Below are positions 14,232 to 22,557 of a DNA stretch of 38,744 nt, piece after piece. A program made the position numbers and the translations under genes. This stretch comes from an uncultured Prevotellaceae bacterium (GTDB lineage: Bacteria > Bacteroidota > Bacteroidia > Bacteroidales > Bacteroidaceae), in NCBI GenBank assembly GCA_937898415.1, contig CALDLA010000093.1:1-38744 (forward strand), in the 5' to 3' direction. How positions within the stretch are numbered: the stretch's first letter is position 1; the number at the start of each line of letters is the position of its first letter. The notes under the pieces were generated by a model, which saw only the letters and a list, made by a program, of their open reading frames with translations, searched no databases and was not told the origin of the DNA.

Positions 14232-17200
14232 ATGAAACCAAACATTACCATCATGAGGCTGTTTGTAGTACTCGCGCTGGCCGTTGTCGGGGCGGTGGCT
14301 TGGGCAGCCAACACAAAGCAGACGGTCAGTCAAGTCAGTTCGAGCGTCAGCCTGACGACCAATGTTGACTATGTCATTTCCTCGGCTACTCCGTTTACAG
14401 GAAACGGCGTGGTGAATATCCAGAACATGGAGCATGCAGTGCTGATACTTTCGGCGGTGAAACCCTCGGTGGCTATTGACCAATGGCTGGGTCATGTGCA
14501 GATTAACGGTGAGGCAGCGGTAAACGGCCAGAACTGTCAGGTGAAGATTTACAATCAGGGTTGTATCATCATGCCTTACGCCAAGAACATTCAGCCTCTG
14601 ACCGTCTACTCAGAAAAGAACTTTGCCGGCGAGTCGTGTAGCGATTTCGGTTTGGAAGACACAGGCGGTTTCATGAATACTTTGACCGAGGCAAAGCTAA
14701 ACAACCGCATCCGCTCGTTCAAACTGAAGCGCGGCTACATGGTCACTTTCTCACTGCGTTCTGGCGGCTATGGCTACAGTCGCTGCTTCATTGCCGCTGA
14801 CCAGGACTTGGAGATGGCGAGCCTGCCGGACATCATGGATCAGAAGATCTCCTCGTACCGCGTGTTTAAGTGGTATGATACGAGTAAGAAGGGATTGGCT
14901 GACGCAGCTCATGACAAGGCTGCTTGTGATGCGCTGAACGTCACCACCACATACTCATGGTGGAGAGATCCTAAAGCCGACTTGTCGCCCGATATTGATT
15001 GCGTAACCCATCATTACAAGGAAAGTTGGCCGTCGGCTGGTGACTGCGGACAAGCAAGTCACTCGGCACACATGAAAACCAATAACGAACCACGTAACCC
15101 TAAAGACGAAGAACAGTGCGAACTTAAAGACATTCTCAACAATTGGGAGCAACTCATGCGAACAGGTCAGCGCCTCTGTTCACCTTCGTCGTGGGATGGT
15201 AGCGACTACTGGAACGCGACAGGCTTCCTGAAGGAATTCTTTGATTCCATCGATGCCCGTGGATGGCGCTGCGATATCGTCGACCTGCATGGCTATTGGG
15301 TGGAGTCCAACTTTTCTACCTATATCCCTAACTGGTTTAATGCCGTCAACCGTCCTGTCTGGATATCAGAGTGGGTGTGGGGTGCCTCATGGAATAATAA
15401 CGGCGCTTTCGTTAACGGAGTGACCGATAGCCAGAATGCTGCCGCTGTGAAGCGCATCTGCGAATTGATGAACAATATGCCTTATGTGGAGCGTTATTAT
15501 TTTTGGAATGCTGAGCGTGCCCCATCGAAAGTCTATGATGGCGGTTCGCTTACAGAGGCTGGAGTTTACTATGCTTCGTTAGACCCGGGACTCGCTTATA
15601 CCGGCAAGTATGATTATGTGCCCACTATACCTCAACAGAAAGACCCGTCAGACCTGACCACTGTCACGGCTGCCGGAAAGATGAATCTCAGGTGGATAGA
15701 CCACAACGGTGAGCTGAACAAAAGCATGACGGTGGAATATCGCGCTCCATCGGGCACTTCGTGGCAGACCATCGTCACAGTTGAGCAGCGTGAGAATCCT
15801 GCCACCTATGTCTACGATGCCAGCAAAGGAAACGGCGACTACCGCATCCACTTGGTTGACTTCAACGGCAAGCACCGTTACTCAAACATCATCACTGTGA
15901 CCAACAGCGACATCTATTACCTTTATAATATAGGTGCACGGCAATGGCTTTGTTCTGGCAACGCATGGGCTACTCATGCCTCGCTGACCTCTAACGGTGG
16001 CGTGGATATTCGCTTGGAGGAAGTTGCCAGCGGGAAATATACTATCGATACACAGTTCGAGAATGGAAATAACCATTATCTGAACATATTGGATAACGGC
16101 CCATGGACAGACCAGACGCCAGGCCAGTGGACTTTTACAGAGAAGGGAGATGGCTCTTACTTACTGAGTTGTAACGGCAAGAATCTGGTTTACGATGGTT
16201 CCACAACCTCGCTCATCGCCTCTGATGAAACGGGTGTCAATGCCCGATGGGTGTTCCAAACCCGTGACGACCGTATGGCGATGCTTGAAACAGCCACTTC
16301 AAATAATCCTATTGATGCTTCTTTCCTTATTTCCGACAACGACTTTGCCCGTTACAACGTCGTGCGCCGGACTATATGGCAGGGAGACCCGAGTGTGGAT
16401 GGCTATTATGCAGGTAATGAAGGAAATCAGGTTGCTGAGAAGTATAATTGCAACTTTGATGTCTATCAGACCATTATTGGTGCCCCGGCGGGCAATTACC
16501 AGCTGAAGATGCAAGGATTCTATCGTAATGGAGATATTGCAACTTCCGCCAGCAGGCATAATAGTGGTGGCGAACAACTCAACGCGCTGTTCTATGTCAA
16601 CAGTCATACAAAAAAACTGCCGTCAATCTATACCGAGGCAGGAAAACTCAATGTGGGGGCAGAGACGTCGGGTATCAGCGGAAAGTTCCCCGACAATAGG
16701 GCCGATGCTGCTCAGTTCTTTTTGGCTGGACTCTATGAGAACCAGATTAACTTTATGCTTGCTGAAGGCGAAGACCTGCGGATAGGTATCAAGAAATCAG
16801 TGGCAACAGACAGAGATTGGACTTGTTTCGACAACTTCCGCCTCATTTACTTAGGCAACGATGAGAAGGCGAAGACGACGACAAAGGCTGCTGTGGGGCA
16901 CTGCTGGTCGACGTTCTACAGCGGGGTAGCCAACTACCGGCTGCCTGAAGGCGCGACGGCCTATACAGCTACTGTCAGCGACGGCGCATTGCATCTGCAT
17001 GAGTTGGGTATGGTGATACCTAAGGAGTGTGCCGTCATCATTGTCAGCAACAGCGAAGGACAGCTGATGATGGAGAGAACGGACGAGACTGTAGATGCCG
17101 TATCGGAGAATGACCTGCGGGGATCCGACACGGAAACATTGACCAGCAACTATAGTGGTACGGTCTACGTGATGGGCGCCTCGACGGCTGCCGACTTCGG

Positions 17201-17429
17201 ATTTCATCGCTATATGGGTTACGAGCTGCCTGCTGGTAAGGCGTTCTTGGTGCTAGGGACAGGACAGAGCCGACCACTGACCATCCGCTTCGATGATGGT
17301 GTTACTGCTATTGGCGGTATCGGACGACCGACGACCGACGGTAAGGTGTATAACCTGCAGGGCCTGCGTGTGACATCACCCCGCAAGGGCCTCTACGTGA
17401 AAGATGGAAACAAGGTGGTTGTTAAGTAA
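14232..17429 (+). CDS. Large secreted glycoside hydrolase with Glyco_hydro_cc (GH128-like) core
   Basis: This 1065-aa protein has a signal peptide (hydrophobic about 9-25, AWA cleavage). A beta-rich N-terminal domain (about 30-200) precedes a catalytic region of about 205-460. The catalytic region holds SWWRDPKADLSPDIDCVTHH, KTNNEPRN with Glu286 as likely acid/base, DIVDLHGYW, and VWISEWVWGA with Glu380 as likely nucleophile. This resembles the glycosyl hydrolase catalytic core family that includes GH128 beta-1,3-glucanases. Fibronectin-like (about 490-565), lectin-like and carbohydrate-binding modules follow. The C-terminus VYNLQGLRV...KGLYVKDGNKVVVK resembles a T9SS sorting signal. It probably degrades a polysaccharide at the cell surface; the substrate is inferred. 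A second ATG at 14253 is an alternative start. Confidence 0.75.
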   Translation: MKPNITIMRLFVVLALAVVGAVAWAANTKQTVSQVSSSVSLTTNVDYVISSATPFTGNGVVNIQNMEHAVLILSAVKPSVAIDQWLGHVQINGEAAVNGQNCQVKIYNQGCIIMPYAKNIQPLTVYSEKNFAGESCSDFGLEDTGGFMNTLTEAKLNNRIRSFKLKRGYMVTFSLRSGGYGYSRCFIAADQDLEMASLPDIMDQKISSYRVFKWYDTSKKGLADAAHDKAACDALNVTTTYSWWRDPKADLSPDIDCVTHHYKESWPSAGDCGQASHSAHMKTNNEPRNPKDEEQCELKDILNNWEQLMRTGQRLCSPSSWDGSDYWNATGFLKEFFDSIDARGWRCDIVDLHGYWVESNFSTYIPNWFNAVNRPVWISEWVWGASWNNNGAFVNGVTDSQNAAAVKRICELMNNMPYVERYYFWNAERAPSKVYDGGSLTEAGVYYASLDPGLAYTGKYDYVPTIPQQKDPSDLTTVTAAGKMNLRWIDHNGELNKSMTVEYRAPSGTSWQTIVTVEQRENPATYVYDASKGNGDYRIHLVDFNGKHRYSNIITVTNSDIYYLYNIGARQWLCSGNAWATHASLTSNGGVDIRLEEVASGKYTIDTQFENGNNHYLNILDNGPWTDQTPGQWTFTEKGDGSYLLSCNGKNLVYDGSTTSLIASDETGVNARWVFQTRDDRMAMLETATSNNPIDASFLISDNDFARYNVVRRTIWQGDPSVDGYYAGNEGNQVAEKYNCNFDVYQTIIGAPAGNYQLKMQGFYRNGDIATSASRHNSGGEQLNALFYVNSHTKKLPSIYTEAGKLNVGAETSGISGKFPDNRADAAQFFLAGLYENQINFMLAEGEDLRIGIKKSVATDRDWTCFDNFRLIYLGNDEKAKTTTKAAVGHCWSTFYSGVANYRLPEGATAYTATVSDGALHLHELGMVIPKECAVIIVSNSEGQLMMERTDETVDAVSENDLRGSDTETLTSNYSGTVYVMGASTAADFGFHRYMGYELPAGKAFLVLGTGQSRPLTIRFDDGVTAIGGIGRPTTDGKVYNLQGLRVTSPRKGLYVKDGNKVVVK

Positions 17430-17444
17430 GAAAGGAACAGACGT

Positions 17445-17591
17445 ATGAAGAAGAAACAATATGTGCAGCCTGCCATTGAGATAGTAATCACCAACGTTGA
17501 CAACTGTTTGCTTGATGCCAGTCCGGATCCTGTCAGTTTGTTTGATGGGGAGGATGATTCCACCATCGATGACAAAACACTTGTCTGGTAA
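17445..17591 (+). CDS. 48-residue acidic small protein of unknown function
   Basis: The ORF starts with ATG 15 nt after the glycoside hydrolase stop: MKKKQYVQPAIEIVITNVDN, then CLLDASPDPVSLFDGEDDST and IDDKTLVW. No signal peptide is visible. I recall similar short Bacteroidota proteins starting MKK.Y..P.I..V......LL..SP beside genes for surface enzymes, but know no assigned role. A basic, conserved-looking leader and acidic variable tail with one Cys would suit a precursor peptide, but no modifying enzyme is adjacent. Its TAA directly abuts the stop of the convergent TPR gene with no gap. A chance ORF is unlikely given position and composition, but not excluded. Confidence 0.65.
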   Translation: MKKKQYVQPAIEIVITNVDNCLLDASPDPVSLFDGEDDSTIDDKTLVW

Positions 17592-18470
17592 TCAGAGCCC
17601 TAACGGGTTGATGGCGGAGTATGCTTGGCGTACGCGCTGCTCAATGCCTTCGGCGGAGTATTCGCCGCTGACATCGGCCAACCTATTGGGATCCAGTTCC
17701 AATACTTTCTGCATGTCAGCTTCGGCTCCGTTCTTATCGCCGTTGTTGAACTTCAGCTGTCCGCGTTCCTGGAAAGCCTCGATGCAGAACGGGTTTAGTT
17801 CCACCACCTTGTCGTAGATGGCAATGGCCTCGTTGGTGTTGCCTTTGGCACTTTCAGTGCGGGCTTTCAGTAGCAGTACATCCTCGTGGTCGTCCACCTT
17901 GCTGAGCAGCCAGTCGGCGTCGGCTCCGGCACCGGCGATGTCGCCCATGCTGAGCAGCGTCTGTCCGCGTAACAAGTAGGCGTCGGCATAGTTCTCATTC
18001 AGGCTGATGGCCTTGGTGAGCATAGCGATAGCTCCAACGGCGTTCTGCTGTCCGATGTAGGACTGTGCATAGGTGAAGTGTACCTGCGGCGAGTCGTCGT
18101 CTATCTGCAGAGCACGTTCGCAGATGTCGCCCATCTTGTAGTAGTCCTCCTTCATGTGAGCCACCTGAGCCATCCTGAGCAGGATGTTCAGGTTCTGTGG
18201 CTCAGCGTCGCTCAGCGTCTGCAGTTCCGTCAGAGCGTCGTCCAGTTCGCCCTGTCTCAGCAGTGCCAGCGACAAGTAGTCGTGTGTCTCCAGGTCGTCC
18301 TTCAGTTTCAGTGCTTCGCGGAAGCAGCGTATGCTGTAGTCCGTCTGCCCCATCTTCATGGCCTTGACACCGTCGTACTTCAGCAGGTCGAAGTTCTTCG
18401 CCTCCTGTTCCTTTTTCTCTTCTTCGGGCGACTGGTCAGTGCCGCCAAACAATGTGTTCCAAAAACCCAT
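17592..18470 (-). CDS. TPR-repeat protein, cytoplasmic
   Basis: This 292-aa protein has no signal peptide. A charged N-terminus (FGGTDQSPEEEKKEQEAKNF) is followed by about seven tetratricopeptide repeats, for example AMKMGQTDYSIRCFREALKL, SLALLRQGELDDALTELQTL and AKGNTNEAIAIYDKVVELNP. TPR proteins serve as protein-binding scaffolds; no partner can be named. It lies 20 nt after the FetB-like permease in the same direction and so is probably in that operon. Its stop codon abuts that of the small convergent gene. Confidence 0.85.
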   Translation of the reverse strand: MGFWNTLFGGTDQSPEEEKKEQEAKNFDLLKYDGVKAMKMGQTDYSIRCFREALKLKDDLETHDYLSLALLRQGELDDALTELQTLSDAEPQNLNILLRMAQVAHMKEDYYKMGDICERALQIDDDSPQVHFTYAQSYIGQQNAVGAIAMLTKAISLNENYADAYLLRGQTLLSMGDIAGAGADADWLLSKVDDHEDVLLLKARTESAKGNTNEAIAIYDKVVELNPFCIEAFQERGQLKFNNGDKNGAEADMQKVLELDPNRLADVSGEYSAEGIEQRVRQAYSAINPLGL

Positions 18471-18490
18471 ACGTTTTTTCTGTTTTTGTA

Positions 18491-19258
18491 TTATTCAATG
18501 GTGAGTCTTCCCTGCTTGTTGAAGGCACGGCTGTCGGCCAGCCACAGCGTCATCACCAGCGTCAGCATGGAGGCCGCTATGCAGCCCAACATCAGCAGGA
18601 CGAAGACGGCTACGGCTACTACGGGCTCCAGTCCGCCTAACAGCAGACCCGACAGTAGCATGGGCAGTACGAAAAGTCCCATGGCCGACAGGCTTTTCAT
18701 AGCGGGCTCTGTCTGGCTTTTCAGGGCCTTGGTCACGTAAGGAGCCAGTGCTGCCGGTCGCGAAGCCCCGTTGCCCAGCAGTGTGTAGTAAGGCTGACTG
18801 TCCTGGCGCAGACTGTCGAAGTAGGTGCGAACGGCGTGGATGTTGGTCGTCAGCACGTGGGCCATCAGCACTCCCGTGACGGGAATGAACCAACGGGCAC
18901 TCATCGGCGACTCCGGGCGCAGCACGACGAATAGGATGTAGGCACTGACGGCCAATACACTGACGAACATGCTGACGCTGACGGGCAGGAACAGCACGCT
19001 GCTGCGCAGACGGCTACGACTGACCAGCAGGAAGGCGGCGGCAACGACCAGCACCAGCAGCCACAACAGGTTGAACCACACGGAGTCGAAACGGTAGAGC
19101 AGCCACAGACAGGCGCCCATCGCCGTAAGTTGAACCATCATGCGCATGACTGACAGTGCCGTCTTGGGCAGCGTCAGACGGTCGTAGGTATAGAGCAGGT
19201 AGCCGGGAATGGCCAGTAGCAGTAGCCCCAGCACCAAGTTAAGATATGACAGTGTCAT
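18491..19258 (-). CDS. FetB/UPF0014-family ABC transporter permease
   Basis: This 255-aa membrane protein has about seven hydrophobic helices. It carries the family's conserved segment with RWFIPVTGVLMAH near 119-131, a region of small and polar residues (LLGNGASRPAALAPYVTKAL) and SAMGLFVLPMLLSGLLLGG. UPF0014 members include FetB (YbbM), the permease of an E. coli iron exporter. The ATG at 19258 is used; a TTG three codons earlier is less likely. It overlaps the end of the upstream ATPase gene by 20 nt, so the two are translationally linked. The partner ATPase is degenerate, which makes normal ABC function doubtful. Confidence 0.8.
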   Translation of the reverse strand: MTLSYLNLVLGLLLLAIPGYLLYTYDRLTLPKTALSVMRMMVQLTAMGACLWLLYRFDSVWFNLLWLLVLVVAAAFLLVSRSRLRSSVLFLPVSVSMFVSVLAVSAYILFVVLRPESPMSARWFIPVTGVLMAHVLTTNIHAVRTYFDSLRQDSQPYYTLLGNGASRPAALAPYVTKALKSQTEPAMKSLSAMGLFVLPMLLSGLLLGGLEPVVAVAVFVLLMLGCIAASMLTLVMTLWLADSRAFNKQGRLTIE

Positions 19259-19781
19259 GATTTCCAAGCGTTATGATTTTGTCTGATAGATTGATGAATT
19301 CCTCGCGTTCGGTGGCGACGACTACCGTGTGTCCACCGCTGGCTAGCGACGTTAGTGTGCTGAGTATCGAGGAGGCAGGGTCGTCGACGATGATAATGGA
19401 CTTTGAGGCCAGCGGAGCTACGTCCAAGTGGTCACCGATGGGTGTCAGTTGGTGTCGGGTGGAGTCCCAGGGGGCCCAGACGGTCTCCAGTCCACTGGTG
19501 TCGGCTGGGGTGGGGGTGAGCGTCACCGGCTGTTGTTGCGGCACGTAGGCCATCTGTCGGCGGAACGTGGGGGCCGACAGTGGTGTCAGCAGTTCGCCGT
19601 CGATGCTGACCAGTCCCTCGTCCAGCGGAAGAAATCCTAACATCACCTGCACCAGTGCCGTCTTCCCCGCATGCTGCTGGCCGGTGATGCAGGTCATTTG
19701 GCCGTCAAGGGCCATCAGCGACAGCCGTTCGAATAGCGTCCGTCCTTCAATGGTAAGTGTTGCATCCTTTAATTCCAGCAT
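19239..19781 (-). CDS. Degenerate ABC-type ATPase lacking the signature motif
   Basis: This 180-aa protein is shorter than usual ABC ATPases (about 210-240). The start is typical (MLELKDATLTIEGRTLFERL) and Walker A is present (GQQHAGKT, 34-41), as is a Q-loop region (MAYVPQQQP). Only about 45 residues separate the Q-loop from the Walker B strand (SIIIVDDPASS), and no LSGGQ-type signature is seen there. The catalytic Glu after Walker B is Asp134, and the H-loop reads VVVATERE without its His. The frame is intact, so it looks like a stable reduced protein rather than a frameshift. It probably partners the overlapping FetB-like permease. ATP hydrolysis by the usual mechanism seems unlikely. Confidence 0.75.
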   Translation of the reverse strand: MLELKDATLTIEGRTLFERLSLMALDGQMTCITGQQHAGKTALVQVMLGFLPLDEGLVSIDGELLTPLSAPTFRRQMAYVPQQQPVTLTPTPADTSGLETVWAPWDSTRHQLTPIGDHLDVAPLASKSIIIVDDPASSILSTLTSLASGGHTVVVATEREEFINLSDKIITLGNHDTVIS

Positions 19782-19801
19782 TTTTCTCTGTTTATGTGGT
19801 G

Positions 19802-19809
19802 CAAAGGTA
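19802..19809 (-). promoter_or_regulatory. -7 box for the ABC-like operon
   Basis: TACCTTTG on the minus strand, 20 nt before the ATG at 19781. The upstream region is the GTGAA array shared with the divergent aguA promoter. Confidence 0.55.
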
Positions 19810-19818
19810 CGAAAAAAA

Positions 19819-19854
19819 AGTGAAAAGTGTAAAGTGTATAGTGAAAAGTGAATG
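19819..19854. repeat. GTGAAAA array between divergent promoters
   Basis: About five degenerate AGTGAAA/AGTGTAA heptamers fill the space between the ABC-like and aguA -7 boxes, as at 14144-14177. Confidence 0.7.
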
Positions 19855-19872
19855 GAAATGAGAAATATTTTG

Positions 19873-19880
19873 TAACTTTG
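19873..19880 (+). promoter_or_regulatory. -7 box for aguA, four bases from the start codon
   Basis: TAACTTTG is followed by CACC and then ATG. In this promoter class transcription starts only a few bases after the box, so the mRNA should be leaderless. No -33 TTTG is seen. Confidence 0.6.
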
Positions 19881-19884
19881 CACC

Positions 19885-20856
19885 ATGTTTACAAACGAAA
19901 GCTACAGATTGCCTGCCGAATGGGAGCCGCAGAGCGGCATTCAGCTGACGTGGCCTCACGCCGCCACCGACTGGGTCCCCATGCTTGACGAGATTACTGA
20001 GACCTACCGCCAGCTTGTGTCGGCCATCGAACGTTATGAGCCGGTGCTCATCGTCCAGCCGCCCACCAATGACACCTGGGCTCGCGATCACGGTTTTATT
20101 ACGCTGGTCGATGAATGCGGTCATGCCCGCCTGCTCGATTTCTGCTTCAACGGATGGGGCGAGAAGTTCCCCGCCGAGCTTGACAACGCCATCAACCGTC
20201 GCCTCTACGACGAGGGACGTGTCCAGGGCGAGTATGTCGACCAGTTGGACTTTGTCTTGGAGGGAGGCTCCATTGAGAGCGACGGGCGAGGTACTATCTT
20301 CACGACCACCGGCTGTCTGATGGCACCCCATCGGAATCAGCCCATGACGCAACAACAGATAGAGGAACGGCTGAAGCAGGTGCTCGGTGCTGAGCGCATC
20401 GTATGGATTGACCACGGTCAGCTGGCGGGTGACGACACCGACGGACATATAGATACATTGGTGCGCATCTGTCCTGACGACACCTTATTATATATGGGGT
20501 GCGACGACCCTCAGGATGAACAGTACGAGGAACTGCACTTGATGGAGCAGCAGTTGCGTAGTTTGCGTACGCTGGACGGACGTCCCTACCGTCTGCTGAA
20601 GCTTCCCATGCCCGCAGCCATCTATGACGACGACGACAGACTGCCTGCTACCTATGCTAACTTCCTTGTTATCAACAGTGCCGTGCTCTGTCCTACCTAC
20701 GACCAGCCCGACCTCGACGCTGAAGCCCTGCGGCTTATCGGCGAGGCCTTTCCTGGCCGCGACATCATAGGTATTGACTGCCGCCCGATTATCCGTCAGC
20801 ACGGTTCGTTGCACTGCTGCACCATGCAATATCCCGCTCAATGCAAAATAAAATGA
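19885..20856 (+). CDS. aguA: Agmatine deiminase
   Basis: This 323-aa protein of the peptidylarginine deiminase/agmatine deiminase family hydrolyses agmatine to N-carbamoylputrescine and ammonia. Family motifs are in order: LPAEWEPQSGIQLTWPH, TWARDHG, VLEGGSIESDG, DDTDGHID, and HGSLHCCTMQ near the end, with Cys311 the likely nucleophile. It is slightly shorter than plant and Pseudomonas enzymes (about 365) but has all core motifs. The stop codon overlaps the start of aguB (ATGA), so the two pathway enzymes are coupled. The N-terminal motif fixes the start at the ATG only 4 nt from the promoter box. Confidence 0.92.
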   Translation: MFTNESYRLPAEWEPQSGIQLTWPHAATDWVPMLDEITETYRQLVSAIERYEPVLIVQPPTNDTWARDHGFITLVDECGHARLLDFCFNGWGEKFPAELDNAINRRLYDEGRVQGEYVDQLDFVLEGGSIESDGRGTIFTTTGCLMAPHRNQPMTQQQIEERLKQVLGAERIVWIDHGQLAGDDTDGHIDTLVRICPDDTLLYMGCDDPQDEQYEELHLMEQQLRSLRTLDGRPYRLLKLPMPAAIYDDDDRLPATYANFLVINSAVLCPTYDQPDLDAEALRLIGEAFPGRDIIGIDCRPIIRQHGSLHCCTMQYPAQCKIK

Positions 20857-21707
20857 AGATAGGATTTCTACAACAGCACAACACGGCCGACATTAAGAAC
20901 AACATTGAACGGTTGGCCGACGGCATTGCCGACCTCGCCAAGCGCGGTGCCGAACTCGTCGTCCTGCAAGAACTGCATAACTCGCTCTACTTCTGTCAGG
21001 TAGAGGATGTCAACAACTTCGATCTCGCCGAGCCTATTCCCGGTCCCTCGACTGAACTCTTCGGCGAGCTGGCCAAGCGTTATCAGGTGGTCATCGTCAC
21101 CTCGCTCTTCGAGCGTCGTGCTCCCGGCCTGTACCATAACACAGCCGTCGTCATTGAGCGTGATGGCACCATCGCCGGACGTTACCGCAAGATGCACATC
21201 CCCGATGATCCGGGCTACTACGAGAAGTTCTACTTCACCCCCGGCGACCTGGGCTTCCACCCCATCCAGACCAGCGTTGGCTGTCTGGGCGTGCTAGTCT
21301 GCTGGGATCAGTGGTACCCAGAGGCTGCTCGGCTGATGGCCCTGCAGGGTGCCGATATCCTGATTTACCCCACCGCCATTGGCTATGCTCCCGAGGATAC
21401 CCCCGACGAGCAGCAGCGCCAGCGCCGTGCCTGGCAGACGGTGATGCGCGGCCATGCCGTCGCCAACGGACTGCCCGTCGTGGCTGTCAATCGCGTGGGT
21501 GACGAGGACGGCGTACCCTTCTGGGGCACTAGCTTCGTCTGTGGTCCGCAGGGTGAGATCATCTACGAAGCCTCTGACAACGACGAGGAGAGCATCATCG
21601 TCGAACTGGACCTGGATCACTCCGAACAGGTGCGCCGCTGGTGGCCTTTCCTCCGCGACCGCCGCATTGACAGCTATGGCGACATCACCCGCCGATTCAT
21701 TGATTAA
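20853..21707 (+). CDS. aguB: N-carbamoylputrescine amidase (nitrilase superfamily)
   Basis: This 284-aa nitrilase-fold enzyme converts N-carbamoylputrescine to putrescine, CO2 and ammonia. The Glu-Lys-Cys triad is visible: Glu40 (VLQELHNS), Lys113 (YRKMHIPDDP) and Cys150 (LVCWDQWYPEAA). The segments YYEKFYFTPGDLGF and FWGTSFVCGPQGEII are typical of AguB. The ATG at 20853 overlaps the aguA stop and is preferred to an in-frame ATG four codons earlier. With aguA it makes putrescine from agmatine; no arginine decarboxylase is in view. Confidence 0.92.
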   Translation: MKIGFLQQHNTADIKNNIERLADGIADLAKRGAELVVLQELHNSLYFCQVEDVNNFDLAEPIPGPSTELFGELAKRYQVVIVTSLFERRAPGLYHNTAVVIERDGTIAGRYRKMHIPDDPGYYEKFYFTPGDLGFHPIQTSVGCLGVLVCWDQWYPEAARLMALQGADILIYPTAIGYAPEDTPDEQQRQRRAWQTVMRGHAVANGLPVVAVNRVGDEDGVPFWGTSFVCGPQGEIIYEASDNDEESIIVELDLDHSEQVRRWWPFLRDRRIDSYGDITRRFID

Positions 21708-21726
21708 TTGAAAGAAAGATAAGACT

Positions 21727-22545
21727 ATGGGAATCATCATTGGTATTGACGTGGGTATTTCGACCACGAAGATTGTAGGACTGAAGGACGGCCATGTGAC
21801 AGCTCCGACGCGCATCAACGCTGCCGACCCTATCACGTCGCTCTACGGAGCCTTTGGTAAATATCTGCACGATAACGATATTGCGCTGCAGGATGTCGAG
21901 TGCGTCATGTTGACGGGTGTTGGTTCGGCATATATCAAAGGACCCGTTTACGGCCTGCCTACTGAGAAAGTGGAGGAGTTCCTGGCCGACGGTTTGGGTG
22001 CCCGCTATGAGTCGAAGCTCGACCACACCATCGTTGTTTCGATGGGCACGGGTACCAGCTTCGTGCAGTGCGATGGCGACGAGATGCGCCACATCGGCGG
22101 TATCGGCATTGGCGGCGGAACGCTGGCCGGACTGTCGCGCCTGCTGCTGAATACCAGCGACATCAAGGCCGTCTCGGCAATGGCCATGCAGGGTGACATC
22201 CGCAATATGAACCTGCGCATCGGCGACATCTCGGCCGAACCGCTGCCCGGACTGCCGATGGAAGCGACGGCCAGCATACTGGCCAAGGCGAAGAGCGACG
22301 CCTCGAAGGAGGACATTGCTGAGGGCATCATCTCAATGGTGCTGCAGACCATCGGCTCTGCCGCGTGGTTGTCAAGCCGCGGGTCAGGCATCCGCGACTT
22401 CGTGCTCATCGGCAACCTGACGCTGCTGCCGCAGTGCAAGGAGGTGTTCCCGCCGTTAGAGAAGCTCTATAACATCCGCTACCACATTCCGAAGTACTCG
22501 CAGTACTGCACCGCCATCGGCGCAGCACTGAGTTATAAGAAGTGA
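21727..22545 (+). CDS. coaW: Type II pantothenate kinase
   Basis: This 272-aa ASKHA-fold kinase starts GIIIGIDVGISTTKIVGLKD (phosphate-binding loop). It has SMGTGTSFVQ and the Gly-rich GGIGIGGGTLAGLSRLLL, both typical of type II pantothenate kinases of the staphylococcal and eukaryotic kind. It phosphorylates pantothenate in the first step of coenzyme A synthesis. It follows aguB by 19 nt in the same direction and is probably cotranscribed. No direct link between the pathways is evident. Confidence 0.87.
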   Translation: MGIIIGIDVGISTTKIVGLKDGHVTAPTRINAADPITSLYGAFGKYLHDNDIALQDVECVMLTGVGSAYIKGPVYGLPTEKVEEFLADGLGARYESKLDHTIVVSMGTGTSFVQCDGDEMRHIGGIGIGGGTLAGLSRLLLNTSDIKAVSAMAMQGDIRNMNLRIGDISAEPLPGLPMEATASILAKAKSDASKEDIAEGIISMVLQTIGSAAWLSSRGSGIRDFVLIGNLTLLPQCKEVFPPLEKLYNIRYHIPKYSQYCTAIGAALSYKK

Positions 22546-22557
22546 TGAAGTAGAGAA

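Noticed and set aside
19239..19781. Frameshifted pseudogene explanation for the ABC-like ATPase
   Set aside because: The frame is uninterrupted, Walker A and Walker B strands stay in register, and the overlap with the permease is kept. It was listed as a degenerate but intact gene instead.
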